From NCBI GenBank assembly GCA_028583685.1, contig JAMXIF010000003.1:56933236-56997235 (forward strand): a stretch of DNA of 64,000 bases. The letters are read 5' to 3'. The stretch is from Petaurus breviceps papuanus. Taxonomy: Eukaryota; Chordata; Mammalia; Diprotodontia; Petauridae. Made by a program: the position numbers and the translations under genes. Below the pieces are notes generated by a model. The model saw only the letters and a list, made by a program, of their open reading frames with translations. It searched no databases and was not told the DNA's origin. Shown here one piece after another: positions 10,961 through 22,969 of this stretch (positions are counted from its first letter, which is position 1; the number at the start of each line of letters is the position of its first letter).

Positions 10961-11153
10961 TCTTCTACAATACATCTACTATGTTATTGTTTTGCATTAG
11001 CCGCACATGTACAACCTATACTGAACTACTTGTCTCCCCAGTGGGGGTGGGTGGCAGGGGGGGAAGGGAATGAATCTGGAATTGAAAGTTTTAAAATCAA
11101 ATATTCAAATATATGTATATATATATATATATATAAACAAATAAAAAAAAAAA

Positions 11154-11169
11154 AGAATAATCCATACTT
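11154..11169. repeat. Target-site duplication, right copy (HAL1 at 8447)
   Basis: agaataatccatactt, identical to 8431-8446, directly after the poly(A). Confidence 0.95.
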
Positions 11170-11224
11170 GTTAGATTGATTTAGATTTGTAAAGAACATT
11201 AGCAGTCTAGTGTATAATTATTGT

Positions 11225-11485
11225 TGTTCAGTCTTTTCAAACATATCTGATTCTTCATGACCTAATTTGAGGTATTTGTGGCAAATATACTGGAATTGTT
11301 TGCCATTTCCTTTTCCACCTCATTTTACAAATGAGGAAACTGAGGAAAACAGGGTTAAAGTTATTTGCATGGGTTCACACAGCTAGTAAGTGTCTGAGCC
11401 CAGATTTGAACTCAAGAAGATGAATCATCTTTGCTGTTATCACACACCCCAGAACTCTGTCCATTGATGCACCTAACTGTCCTAC
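11225..11485 (-). mobile_element. MAR1-type CORE-SINE, antisense
   Basis: The RTE-like tail comes first ('gttgttcagtcttttcaaac', then 'tggaattgtttgccatttcc'). The antisense CORE follows ('ctcattttacaaatgaggaaactgagg', 'cacacagctagtaagtg'), then the antisense tRNA-like head near 11460-11485. Confidence 0.8.
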
Positions 11486-13080
11486 AGTACATTTAAAGGT
11501 ATATAATCCAGTTAGATGACAAGTATCTAGGCAATATACAGATTGAGCAAATATATTAGAGATATTAAAGTTGAAGAACAGATGAGAAAACATAATACCA
11601 AAATGTATATATTGTGAAGGATTATTAGGGGAAAGATAAATTTTACTTGTACTTCCTCCCCCCCTCCCCAGAATGTAGAATTATTAAAAGTCTGAAAGGC
11701 AATTTTCAGCTCAAGTTTAAGATAATATTCCTACCATTTATAGTCTGCCTAGTAAGGGAATTGAGTTTCTTTGTATGATACTGTTTGTACTCTGTAATGG
11801 GAAAGGAAAGACTGGATAAAGACCTATTGGGTTTATCATAGGTAACATCCATGATATGGCTAAGTGGTAAAATAGCTGACCTCAAAGGTGCTTTCCAACT
11901 ACAAGCTGATGATTTTACATCAAATGGTGAGAAGATTTTTTCTTAATCTTGGACATAACACTATTTTGGTAATGTAATTATTTCTTAATGTTGAGTATTT
12001 AACATTAAAAGATAATTTTCCCATTCAATAACTCAAGTAGAAGTAGTTTGGGGGCACTGGAATATATTTAATGCTTAAAAGTCCATAATGTGTCAGGTAT
12101 TGCAAAAAATCTACTAGAAATTATGGAAGTTTCTTATAAAAATATAAATTCTAAAGTCCAAAGCAAGATGATGAAAGGTACTTTACTACAGATTTTATTT
12201 CCCTTTATACATTTTCAAACTTTATTGTGAGGTCATTGCTCTCAGCATCACCAAAAGAGGCATTATCAAAATCTTGGAGCATTTCCACAAGAAGACATTA
12301 TCAGAACACTGATGAAAGATAAAACTTGAGGTCATAAATGAGGAAAAATCTTAGATTCACTAAACAGGTTCATATTTTCCTTCTGAATGTCAGATATAAT
12401 ACTTTGCCTCGCTTAACTTAGTTTAGATTTTATTTTAATTCTAATATGAAATTGTATGATGTAGGGAACTCCCACTGAATAAAGCCCTTCCTCTTCAACT
12501 TCTTCAACTCACAAAGTATTCTTCATTGCTACACTCTTCCTTCTCAGTGTTCTCATTCTCCTAAGATCATTAAAGACCATATACTTTGGAGCAAAATCAC
12601 CAAGAGACTTGGGCAAGATTATCTATGTGCAACCCCATTCACTAATTTCCTTATGGAAAAGGTTATCATGACTCCAGAAGGAAAACAACAAGATTCATTC
12701 TTCCACATTGTATATTATAATTACATGTTGCTATCATAAGTATGCCAGATAATATTTCTTCCTCTTTAGCTGTAGAAAGGGGGACTATTTTCAATAGGTA
12801 AGATAAGACATGATGGGCACTTCAGTTAGGGTGGTAACCAAGTAAGTGGAGAAGGTGAGATAAATGTATGAGGTTTTAGAGATATAGTTAAGATAACAAC
12901 TTTTCAAATGTAATATGTTAAGGAAAAGGAAAAGTTAAAAATGAAATGACTTTTTGAGATTGACTAGCCTAGAGGATAGTGCTGCCATATATATAATTAG
13001 TGAAGTTGATAGGAAGTAGACTTTTGATTGGCATTTGAAAATCATTAGAACATATGTTTATATTAACATCATTCACTTAA
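11486..13080. other. Unassigned intergenic DNA
   Basis: No gene or confident transposon. A short 'ctcaaaggtgctttccaactacaa' at 11881-11904 resembles a CR1/L3 terminus, too short to be sure. Confidence 0.4.
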
Positions 13081-13084
13081 TCAA

Positions 13085-13190
13085 ACTATTTTCAGATGAG
13101 GAATAGATTCAAATATGTAATATGTCTTGCTCAAATAGTGGCAGAGGTAGTGTTTGAAGCCAGGTGTTTTAATTCCAAATCTAGTTCTCA
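13085..13190 (-). mobile_element. MIR-type SINE fragment, antisense
   Basis: 'tcagatgaggaatagattcaaatatg' and 'cagaggtagtgtttgaagccagg' follow the antisense MIR core order. Confidence 0.4.
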
Positions 13191-13329
13191 TTTTCCATTT
13201 GCATCCACTTTTGATATATTGAATTTGAAGGCACATCCAGCTAAGAAAATTGAAGATATAGTTCCAGAAAGACAGTTATATTGCATATAATACACACACA
13301 CACAATCTTATCTCCTAACCAATCATTCT

Positions 13330-13620
13330 AGACTAGCACCTGGCTTTGAGAAAAGTAATCAAATCAACAGTATCATTGCATCTGGAAAGGTCATATCCAT
13401 TGACAGGTTTTTGACTGTAACCACAAGTTCCTTGATATGCAAGATGAAAATGCCTTTTCCTATCCACAGATCCCCAATGATTTGTCCTCTTCTTCCAACA
13501 TTATATTCTTGATAGGCAATAACTTTCTCTCTTCTTGTCCTTGAGTACAAAAAATAACATACCACATTTGTAACATAGTAAGTGATTAATGAATGTTTCA
13601 TTCATTCATATGTAGATAAT
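13330..13620 (+). mobile_element. L2 LINE 3' end fragment
   Basis: It ends in the L2-like 'acatagtaagtgattaatgaatgtttcattcattcat' (13574-13610). The upstream part is only weakly similar. Confidence 0.4.
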
Positions 13621-13849
13621 TATTTCCACAGAGGTAAAAAAAGGAAAAGTGAGAGTTCAGGGTGAAAAACAAAGGAGTGAGACAATAATAGTGTTATAAG
13701 AAGAAAGCTTAACCCATGACAAAGTATAGAGGAAGAAATTTAGGATGAGAAAGGGGTTATGATTGATGTGGTAAGTTGCAGAGAAGATGGAATGGGTAAG
13801 AATCAATAACATAAATAGGCTATACATGGAAGAGAATCACATTTTTTAA

Positions 13850-13915
13850 GATTAGTCAACTTGCACTTATTAAGTGCCTAATATGTGTCAGGCACTATAT
13901 TAAGCACAGGAGGAA
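13850..13915 (+). mobile_element. L2/MIR-type terminal fragment
   Basis: 'acttattaagtgcctaatatgtgtcaggcactatattaagc' is the shared L2/MIR-like end motif. Only about 65 bp is recognisable. Confidence 0.6.
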
Positions 13916-14579
13916 AGAATCACTTATGGTATGTGGTAGAGTTTCATTGAGTTGCTGAGAACAGATGAGAGAACTGAAAAATACTGACTTATTATTCTCA
14001 ATCAATTACAAGGGTAGGTTGTCTGCTGAGAAATGAGTGTAAAAATGGAGTGAGAAGCCTGTGGTGAGAGAAATTTTAGGGTCAGTTACTATAAGAACAT
14101 GTTAGGGAATCAATAAAGAGAATGGTGTAGCAGTTAGTGTGCAAACAGAATTTTATTTTATTTTTCACTTCCTCTAGTTGTTCTTTGAGGCTCAGGATTT
14201 AAAGAAGAGAAGATGATATAGTAAGTATGACAGGGGGTTAGGAATTTAAAAGGTGGGGAGGGTAAAAAGGGAAAAACAGATTCAAAAGATTCAAGGATTA
14301 AGGGACTACTTAAATACTTCACTTATTGAGGCAAAACTTCCTGAAAGGAAGTGAAATCAAAATGATAGATTGGAAGAATAAAAGAGCAGAGGAATTAGAA
14401 CTAACAATGAGGGCCAAATAGTAGGGTTAGAGAAGGTGACAAAGTAGAAGAAAAATAAGTAGATTTCAGAAGTTACAGTCTTGAGAATGTTGCCATTTTG
14501 AGTAATTATTAGGTCAAATTAGGGACCACCTTTATAGGTATCTAAAATAGGGTAAAGATGAGTTAGTACAACATTACTA

Positions 14580-14800
14580 GCATCCATATAGTGTTTTAGT
14601 TTGCAAAACACTTTTATTTTTTATCTGATTTGATCCTCATATAATGATACACAGTTGCTGTTATATTCAGATAAGGAAACTGATACCAAGAGATTAAATT
14701 ATTTTTCCAGGGTTTCATAGCTAGAATGCAAGGCAAGATTCAAATGCAGGTGTTGTTAATGATAATTCCAGCATTGTACTCACTATGCTACCTAGGTCCC
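14580..14800 (-). mobile_element. MIR-type SINE, antisense
   Basis: Order of blocks: 'tttgcaaaacacttttattt', 'ctgatttgatcctcat', 'gataaggaaactgataccaagagattaaatt', then 'gcaggtgttgttaatgataattccagcattgtactcactatgctacc'. This fits antisense MIR. Confidence 0.65.
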
Positions 14801-15015
14801 TCTAGAACAATGAAGAGCACGAGCTGTGAGGAGCTTGATGAACTGTGGAGATGGAACACTCAACTGTTCTTCTATATTGACATCAACATCAAGATGAATC
14901 ACCAAAATAATGTTGGGCAATGTAATTGAGATAAGGACTATAAATCAAATGTTGAAATAATTGTCAAAAGTAGGATAGTCCCATGTAGTTAGGTTGGTGA
15001 CAGTAATAAGAAATG

Positions 15016-15172
15016 GGAGAGAAGACCCAAGATGGTAGATTAGAGGCAATCCAGTTGAACTCTCTCAATATTTCACTAGTAACAAATTTCAAATAATGTC
15101 ACAAATCAAATTTTAAAGTATCAAAACCAACAACAGATTAAGGTGAGACATTTTTTCCATACAAAGAAAATT
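15016..15172 (+). mobile_element. L1 5' leader piece (upstream unit)
   Basis: 'gacccaagatggtagattagaggc' is an L1-type 5' start. It lies directly before a second, similar start at 15180. It may be a separate, interrupted L1 or an upstream promoter-like unit of the same element. Confidence 0.5.
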
Positions 15173-15351
15173 TAGGCTTGGAGGGGATGGAGCCAACATG
15201 GCAAAATGAAAGCAGTGACTCACCTGAGCTTACCCATAAATTCCTTCAGTTACAACTAAAAAGTAAATCTGACCAAATTTTAGAGTGGCAGAATCCTCTA
15301 GGAGACAAGAGTATGGCAGATTTCCAGCCTGGTCAACAACATGGAGAATAC

Positions 15352-15496
15352 TTTTTTTTTTTGGATGGCAATTGGGGTTAAGTGACTTGCCCAAGGTCAC
15401 ATGGCTAATTTATATATTAAGTTCCTGAGTTTGGATTTCAACTCAGGTTCTCCTGACTCCAGGGCCAGTGCTCTATTCACTCTGACACATAGCCAC
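15352..15496 (-). mobile_element. tRNA-derived marsupial SINE, antisense, nested in L1
   Basis: Poly(T) first, then 'ttggggttaagtgacttgcccaaggtcacatggc', 'ggttctcctgactccagggccagtgctctattcact' and the antisense head. Flanks 'agaatac' and 'agaatcc' hint at a TSD. Confidence 0.8.
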
Positions 15497-16367
15497 CCTA
15501 GAATCCTAAGGTAGGATTTGTTGATCCGGGTGTGTGTGTGTGGGGGGGGCAGTTGTGGGCTGCACCAGCATAGATCATATGGTAATGGAGCCAGAGCGAA
15601 CCTAGTTTCACTGATTCACCAACCACAGGGGTGATTCCCAAACCTCTCACTGCAGAGAGGTCTATCAGAGCTGGGGTAAGAGACAGGTGCAGGGCCTGTG
15701 GCAGTGGCAACATCTACTCTGGAATTAGGAGCCCACGGTCTAGAAGTTTAAGAATCACCTATCTGAAATCCCATGAGCCAAGATGGCAGGAAAATACAAA
15801 CAAACCAAAAAAAAAAAAAGGTTAGATGATCTCATCCCCTTCTTTGACTCTGAAAACCCAGAGAATATTGCCCCAGAGAAAAATCCTTAAATAGTGGAAC
15901 CAGCAACAGTCTTCAGAGATATACAGGAGGAGTGTGGCTGTGACTGTGCTGAGGCTTGAGGACCCTAGTACAGGAAAGGAGGCATTCCAGCAGGAGATCC
16001 TGAGCCCCAGGGGGGTGGAACTGGAAAGTGCTAATACCAGAGCCCCAGTGTACCTTTGCACAACCAGGGTAATCTACAGACACCAGTGTGGCCCCCCAGT
16101 CACCAGCAGCTGAGTCTGCCTGAACTCTAGCCCAGGGACATTGATGCAGAAACTAAAAGTGACCAGACCACCCTCCCCCACAACTCACTCTGTGAACTTC
16201 AGTGTAACCCTGGGAAAAAACTGAAAGTCCTATTGTTGGCCTCAGTCTAGGAACTCAGAAGCCATAGCACATAAAGCCAATAACCAGGCTCCTAAGTAGC
16301 AACATAAGAAGTGTGGATCAGAGCCCTCTGTGCCTCAGAAGTGGAGGTGGACTTTGAAAGCCAAGAA

Positions 16368-16735
16368 ATGGGCAAACACAATGGGAAAAAATTAATTAGA
16401 AAGACAAAGACTTTAAAATCCTATTATGGTGAAAGGAAAGAGCAAAGTTCACATTCAGAAGAGGTTAGCATTGATACTACATCCACATCTGAAGCCTCAA
16501 AAGGTAATATGAACTAGTCTCAAGTCCAAAAAGCATTCTTGGAAGAGCTCAGGAAAGAATTTGAAATTCAAATTAAAGAGATAGAAGAAAAACTGACCAA
16601 TAATTTTAAAAACACAATTGGCATAATGGAAAAAATATTCACTGAAGGGAACAACTCCTTATAAAGCAAAATTATAAAAACAGAGAAGGAGATTAAAAGC
16701 CTAACTGGAGAAAATAAATCCTGGAACATAAAATC
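16368..16735 (+). pseudogene. L1 ORF1, N-terminal remnant
   Basis: ATG at 16368. The frame reads MGKHNGKKLIRKTKTLKSYY and runs to a TAG at 16515. Beyond it the same frame continues with coiled-coil-like sequence (FLEELRKEFEIQIKEIEEKL) and another stop before the deletion junction. No RRM or C-terminal domain remains. It is the ORF1 start of the deleted L1 and shares the TLxSYY motif with the other ORF1 copies in the window. It cannot encode a working protein. Confidence 0.75.
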
Positions 16736-17185
16736 TGGACTCTTTTCAGTAATACAGGGTTATAAGTCAACCCCCAAAAACTCATGATGGAGAGAGATGT
16801 CTACATTAAGAGAAAGAACTGGAAAGAACTGAGTGTGAATCCAGATTGAAGCAAACTTCCTGATATTTTTCTTTTTCTTGTTTGGTTTTGTTTCCTCTTT
16901 CCCATTGTTCATTGCACCTGATAAAAGCCTTCTTTATAAATTGAATAATGTCTAATGTGAAAGTATTTGCAGATTCTATACTTCACTGTATGCCATCAGG
17001 AGGCGGTGAGTTGAGGGAGGGAGAGAAAATTTGAAACCAAGGAATTGTGGAACAGAATCTTGTAAACTAAAAGTAAACAAACAAATTAATAAAGACAATT
17101 TTTTTTAAAAAAGGAAAGTAAAATCAGGCCTAATGTAAAAAGAGGTTCATAAACTGAGGAAAACAGTTCTTTAAAAATTAGAATT

Positions 17186-19989
17186 AGAGTGCTCTCACCT
17201 CCTCCAATTCATGTAAAAGATGACTCTGAACAAACGTTGGAGCTTCAGAACCCACAAAATGATAAAGAGAGAAGTTAACCTCCCACTAAGGACAACCCAG
17301 CAGATCAGCAGGGAGCAGTCAGCACAGCACTCTGGGAGCTGACCTGGTCCTGCGCAAGCCTGAGGTTTTAGCCCCAGGACAGTCTGACCAGACACCAGGC
17401 TGGAGAGACTTCAGAACACCAGCAGCTGTGATGGTTCCCAGAATTATCAACCCATAGATGCTAAGGAAAAAGTGAGAGGTCAGTGCAGTGTGGACTTTGG
17501 GATCCAGCAGTTGGGAGTGTGGTTGGTCTCTGTCCCCAGGGCCAGAAGCCTCTGAGTAGCTGTGGCCATGCAGATGCCGTCATGTGGCAGCTTCAGCTCC
17601 TGGCTTGCAGGCTGTAGAGGGACCAAGCAACCAGCTTGGATCTGGATTTCAGTCAAGGATGGAGGTCTTGGGGTGTGTGACCAGCTTGCCAGTGCATGTG
17701 GAGGCTTCAGAGAGGGCACCCAACTAATACCTTCGGTAGCTGAGAAAACCACAACATTTGGTACAAAGCTCCCTTGTCTGGTAGCAGCGTTCTACTGTGG
17801 CAAAAAAGCCCAAAAGTCAAGTAATTGAGTGGTAACATGAGTAAAGGAGGGAAGCAAAACAAACAGAGGAATCCAACATTACACTCCTATTTTGGAGGGA
17901 AAAAAAAGGAACAAAGCATGGAACAAGAGGTAGACAGTGCAGTCAGAACTCCTGAAAACAAAACTTCCAAAAAAATATGAGCTGAACACATGCCATGGAG
18001 GAGCTTAAAAAGGATTTTGAAAAGCAAACAAAAGAAGTGGAGGAAAAATTGGAAAGAGAAATGAGAACGATGCAAGAAAATTATGAAATGGGAGTCAACA
18101 ACCTGACTGAAGAAAAAAACACCTTAAAATAGAGTAACTCACATGGAAAAAGAGGATCAAAAAGAAAATGAGGAAAAGAATGGCTTAAAAAGCTGAATTT
18201 GCCAGATGGAAAAAGAATATCAAAAGCTCACTGAAGAGAATCATTCCTTCAGAAAATGATTGGAGCAAATGGAAGATAATGACTTCATAAGAAATCAAGA
18301 TACTATTAAAGAGATCCAAACAAATGAAAAAAATATATATATATATATATGTATGTATGTATATATGTAACTGTGAAATACCTCATTGGGAAACCACTAA
18401 CTTTGAAAATAGATCCAGGAGAGATAATTTAAAATTTATTGTATTACCTGAAAGCCATGATCAAAAAAGAACCTAGAAATCATCCTTCAAGAACTTCTTA
18501 AGGAAAACTGCCATGATGTTGTAGAAACAAAGGGCAAAATATACATTGAAAGAACACCAATTGGCTCCTGAAAAAGATCCCCCCCAAAAACTCCTAGAAA
18601 TATTAGAGCCAGATTCCAGAATTCCCAGATTAAGGAGAGAATATCACAAGCAGCCAGGGAGAAACAACTTGAAGATTGTGGAAAAACAATCAGGATAACA
18701 AAGGATTTGGCAACTTCTTTATTGATGGATTGAAGGTCTTGGGATATGATATTCTGGAAATCAAAGGAGGTGGGATTAAAACCAAGAATCGCCTACCCAG
18801 CAAAACTGAGCATCATGTTTCAAGGAAAAATATGTTCATTCAGTGGAATAGAGGAATTTCAAACATTCTTGATGAAGAAACCAGAGTTAAATAGAAAATT
18901 TCACATTCAGATACAAGAAGCAAGAGAATTATGAGAAAGTAAAAAGGGAAAAGGAATCATAAGGAACTTATCAAAGTTGAAATTTTTACATCCCAACATA
19001 GAAAAATGATAATTGTAACTTCTGAAACTTTTCTCAGTATGAGAATATTTGAAGGGAATAGAAAGTGTGTGTATGTATATGTGTGGATATGTATATGTGT
19101 ATGTCTATATAGTAGGGTATATGGGCATATGGAGACAGATGTGAGTGTGTCTATATATGTGTACAGGTATACATACATAGAAGACACAGGACCAACTGAA
19201 TAGGAAAGGATGATACCTAAAAGGTGAAAGTAAGAGGTGAGAGAGGAATATAATGAGAGGAGATGGGGAGAGACAGAATGGGGTAAACTATCTCATATAG
19301 AAGAGGCAAGGGAAAATGATTACAATTGAGGGGAAGAACAGGAAGGCAAAAGGGAATGGGTCAGCTTTATTCTCATTGAATTTGGCTTCAGGAGGGAAAG
19401 ACATCCATACTAAATAGGGAATCTTACCCTATAGGAGGGCAGGGGAGAAGGGGATGAGAGGGGGGATTATGGAATGGAGGGCAGGCTGTGGGGGGGGTGG
19501 GGGATGGAAGTTGAAAGCACCCTCTTTGTAAAAGGGACAGGATCAAAGTAGAGAACAGAAAAAGGGGAGGTGGGATAGCAGGGTGGGAAATATAGTCAGT
19601 CTTTTACAATATATCCACTGTTGAATATATATGTATGTATGTACATATGTATACATATACACACATATATACTATACATACACACATATATACTATTATA
19701 TACACACATGTATATTCACATATATAGTATTATTAATATTATTTGCATGTAACTGGAAAATAAGGTATTCTGGCACTTTGGCATAGAGATCCACTGTGCC
19801 CTACTAGAAATTCAAAAGTGGTATGAGAGAAGATATGTGAGAGACCATACTGGAGGAGGGGATATCCAGTGAGATTGATATTTTGGGGTGGTAGGTTGGT
19901 GAAAAATGGGGAGAAAATTTGTAACTCAAAATCTTGTGGAAATGAATGATGTAAACTAGAAGTTAATAAAGCATTTGATAAAAAAAAAG
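17186..19989 (+). mobile_element. HAL1, nearly full length, slightly 5'-truncated
   Basis: It begins about 60 bp into the HAL1 leader ('ctctcacctcctccaattcatgtaaaag'). It has a degraded ORF1 (about 17836-18934, with several frameshifts and stops), the TA/TG tract, the purine tract, and the long tail version ending 'gttaataaagcatttgataaaaaaaaa'. The preceding 70 bases (17113-17185) look like L1 ORF1, so it probably inserted into an L1. Flanks 'aaaattagaatta' and 'aaaattaagactt' may be a diverged TSD. Confidence 0.8.
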
Positions 19990-20029
19990 AGAAAATTAAG
20001 ACTTCTGATTGCATACCAAAAGAAAAGCT

Positions 20030-21140
20030 TAACAGAGAACTTTACTTTCAAATACAAGAAGCAAGAGAAGCATGAGAAGATAAACAGAAAAAAAAAAATT
20101 GTAAGGAACCTATTAAAGTCCAACTATTTCCATTCCTGAATGGAAAAGTTACAATTTTAACTCATGAGACTTTTCTAATTATGAGGACTGTTGAAGGGAA
20201 TATATGTATATGTGTATGTATGTGTGTGTATATATGTGTGTGTGTGTGTGTCTATACATACCTATACATGTGTATTATATGTTCATATAATAGGGCATAT
20301 GTGTATACAAATACATATGTGAGTATGTGTATATATGTGTACATGTATAGACAGAGGGCACAGGATCAGTTGAATAGGAAGGGATGATATCTAAAAAACA
20401 TAATTAAAAGGTGAGAGAGGAATATAATGAGAGAAGTAGATAGGGAAAGAGAGAATAGTATAAATTATCTCTTTTAAAAGAATCAAGAGAAAACTGTTAA
20501 CAGTGGAGGGGAAGAACAGGAAGTCAAAAGGGAATGGGTCAATGGCACTCTCATGGAATTTGGCTTAATGAGGGAATAACATACTCACTTAATTGGGTAT
20601 CTTACTCCACAGAAAAGTAGGGGGGAGGGGATAAGAGAGACGATAATAGAAGGGAAGGCAGATTGGCATAGAGGGTAGTTGGAAACACACACTTTTGATT
20701 AGCGACAGGGTCAAAGTAGAAGACAGAATAAGTGTGGGGAGGATAGGATGGAGGGAAATATAGATAGTCTTTAAAGATATATCTACTATGGAAACATTTT
20801 GTATAACTGCACATGTACAATCTATATTGAATTGCTTATCTTCCCAGTGGGGGTAGGTGATGCGGGAATATGGAAAAGAATCTGGAAATCAAAGTTTTAA
20901 AAACAAATATTTAAAAAATGCTTTTTTTACATACAACTGGGAAATTAGATATACAGTCACTGAGGGTTAGAAATACATCTTGCCCTACTAGAAAGAGAGG
21001 GGGAGGGGGAGGATATAAAAGCAAGCATAATGGGGGATGTAGTATTCAGTAGGCCTGCTATTTTGGGGGTAGTTGTAGCAGAAATACAGGGAGAAAATTT
21101 GTAACTCAAAATCTTGTGTAAATGAATGTTTAAAAATATG
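20030..21140 (+). mobile_element. HAL1 3' fragment (end of ORF1 plus tail)
   Basis: It starts within the last codons of HAL1 ORF1 ('acaagaagcaagagaagcatgagaag') and runs through the full tail to 'aactcaaaatcttgtgtaaatgaatg'. It is a 5'-truncated copy next to the preceding HAL1. Confidence 0.8.
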
Positions 21141-21174
21141 GTTTTTGGAAAAAGGTAAAAATTCCAAAAAAATA

Positions 21175-21932
21175 ATTTTTGGGCTACTTGAAAGACAATA
21201 TAACAAAAAGATCATAGATGTGGTACTTCAAATATTAGCAAAGAAACCTGCTCAATGTCTTAGATCCTGAGAATAAAATACAAATTAAATATTCCACTGA
21301 TCACTGCCTAATAGAGATTCCAATATGAAAACTCTCAGGAATATTTTAGACATTTCCAGAGAAACCAGGATAAAGGAAAATATTTCAAACAGCCAGAAAG
21401 AAAAAAAAAATCAAGTATTTTGTAGTGACATTCAACATCACAGATGTGATAATTTTCATGTCAAATGAGTTGAGGGTTTGGAATATGATATTCCAGAAGG
21501 CAAGGAAGCTAGTATTACAACCAAATAACCTATCCAACAAAACTGCATATAATCCTCCAGGAAGAAAATAAAGATTTAATGAATAGAGGACTTTGAAGCA
21601 TTCCTGATGGAAAGACCAGAGTTAGAAAATTTTTCATTCAAACACAACATGAAAAGGAAATATAAAAATGGTATCATTATTATGGCAGTTAGAAGGAATT
21701 TACAGAGGCAGAGAACTTTGGTATAAATTTATCATTCTGGAATGAACAACAAAAAAAATGACCAAGTAAGAAAGAGGGATACCTAGGGAGAAGGGTAAGG
21801 GTAAATTGGAATTGGGGAAAAAAATTCTCACAGAAAATTCCCTCACAGAGGGAAAAGCTTTTACAATGAAGGAAACAATTTTTGGAGGTTATTTTTGATC
21901 CTTACTTTCACTGGAATTGGTTCAAAAAGGAC

Positions 21933-21963
<31 letters not shown>

Positions 21964-21995
21964 GCACACACACTCAGTTGCATATAGAAATGTAA
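21175..21995 (+). mobile_element. Old L1: ORF1 C-terminal half plus spacer
   Basis: Diverged ORF1 sequence: 'tggtacttcaaatattagcaaagaaa', 'gaatatgatattccagaaggcaagg', 'aactgcatataatcctcc' follow the ORF1 order seen at 46.9-47.4 kb. A purine-rich spacer with a (TA)n tract at 21933-21960 follows. It appears to belong to the same old L1 as 22970-23491. Confidence 0.65.
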
Positions 21996-22000
21996 CTAAT

Positions 22001-22965
22001 GGGAACAGAGCCAAGATGGCGGAGTAGAGGCAAGAATTTGGTGTGGGCTCCCACTCCAACAACCTCGAATACCTGTAAAATATGACTCTAAACCAATTTT
22101 AGAGCTACAGAACCTACAAAATGCAGAGTGAAACAAATCTCCCACTGAAGCCAGCCTGGCAGGCTGACAGGAAGAGTCAATTACACAAAGCTAGGAGCCG
22201 AGTGCAGTCCCACGTGAAATGCAAGGTCTGAGACCTCTGGTGGCCCAGACTATTGGCACAGACCTGCCAGAGCAGACTTCAGGAGAGTGAATCACCAGCA
22301 GCTGTGGTGGTTTCCAGTCTTAACCCATAAATTGCAAAGAGAAAGTAAAAGGTCAGTGGGGAACACTGTTGAAACCAGGTGACAGAAGATGACAGTCCAG
22401 CCCCTGCCCCCAGGGTGAGGGGGTAAAGGGAAGAGAGGGGGTCTGATAGAAGGGATGGCAGATTGGGGGAGAGGGTACTTAGAGGCACATATTTTGTAAA
22501 GGGACAGGGTCAAAGCAGAAAAGAGAATAAGTGTGAGGCAGGATAGGTTGAAGGGAAAAAAAAAACAACTAGTCTTTCACAATATAACTGTTAAGGAAAC
22601 ATTTTGCATAACTACACATGTACAACTTGTATTGAATTGCTTATCTTCCCAGTAGGGGTGGGTGAGGAGTGAAGAAGAGAAAGAATTTGAAAATCAAAGT
22701 TTTAAAAACAAATGTTAAAAAATTGTTTTTTACATTTAACTGAGAAACAAGATATATAGTCACTGGGGTATAGAAATCCATCTTGCCATACTAGAAAGTT
22801 GTGGGAGGGTGGAATGGGGGTGGATATAAGAGAAAGCATATTGGTGGAATGGGTATTCAGTATGCTTTCTATCTTGGAGTGGGGGTAAGGGAAAGATGGT
22901 GAGAAAATTTGTAATTCAACATCTTGTGGAAATGAATGTTGAAAGCTAAAACTAAATAAAATAAA
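22001..22965 (+). mobile_element. HAL1 deletion derivative lacking ORF1 (about 0.96 kb)
   Basis: The start is a clean HAL1 5' end ('gggaacagagccaagatggcggagtagaggc'). Near 22400 the leader runs directly into the distal purine tract of the tail, joined within a G-rich stretch. The element then ends with the normal HAL1 3' end. The whole of ORF1 is gone. Flanks 'aaatgtaacta' and 'aaatataactt' may be a diverged TSD in the surrounding L1 spacer. Confidence 0.75.
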
Positions 22966-22969
22966 ATAA

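Larger units (their letters stand above)
8447..11153 (+). mobile_element. Full-length HAL1 (half-L1) retrotransposon, best-preserved copy
   Basis: A non-autonomous L1 relative with no ORF2. In order: a GC-rich 5' region starting 'aagatggcggagtagaagc', ORF1 (9097-10197), then a tail of about 0.9 kb. The tail holds a TA/TG-rich tract, a purine-rich G-run region (10590-10960), the 'cacatgtacaacctatactgaa' block, and a (TA)n plus poly(A) end. Perfect 16-bp TSDs flank it. A SINE is nested at 10250-10378. Two in-frame stops near the start of ORF1, intact TSDs and a mostly open frame suggest a fairly recent but non-functional copy. Movement would have needed ORF2 protein from L1 in trans. Confidence 0.9.
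15180..17112 (+). mobile_element. Internally deleted L1 (5' region and ORF1 start fused to 3' end)
   Basis: It has both ends of an L1 but no middle. A 5' leader of about 1.2 kb (with a SINE at 15352-15496) leads to the start of ORF1 at 16368. Near 16735 the sequence jumps to the L1 3' region ('ggactcttttcagtaatacagg', '...aatgtctaatgtgaaagtatttgcag'), which ends near 17112. The 3' part matches 51.9-52.24 kb. Flanks 'gaaaatttaggctt' and 'taaaatcaggccta' could be a diverged TSD. The missing part covers most of ORF1 and nearly all of ORF2. Confidence 0.7.

Noticed and set aside
20181-20387. Cys/Val/Tyr-rich 68-codon frame
   Set aside because: Produced by the TA/TG tract of a HAL1 tail; similar frames appear in the other tails.
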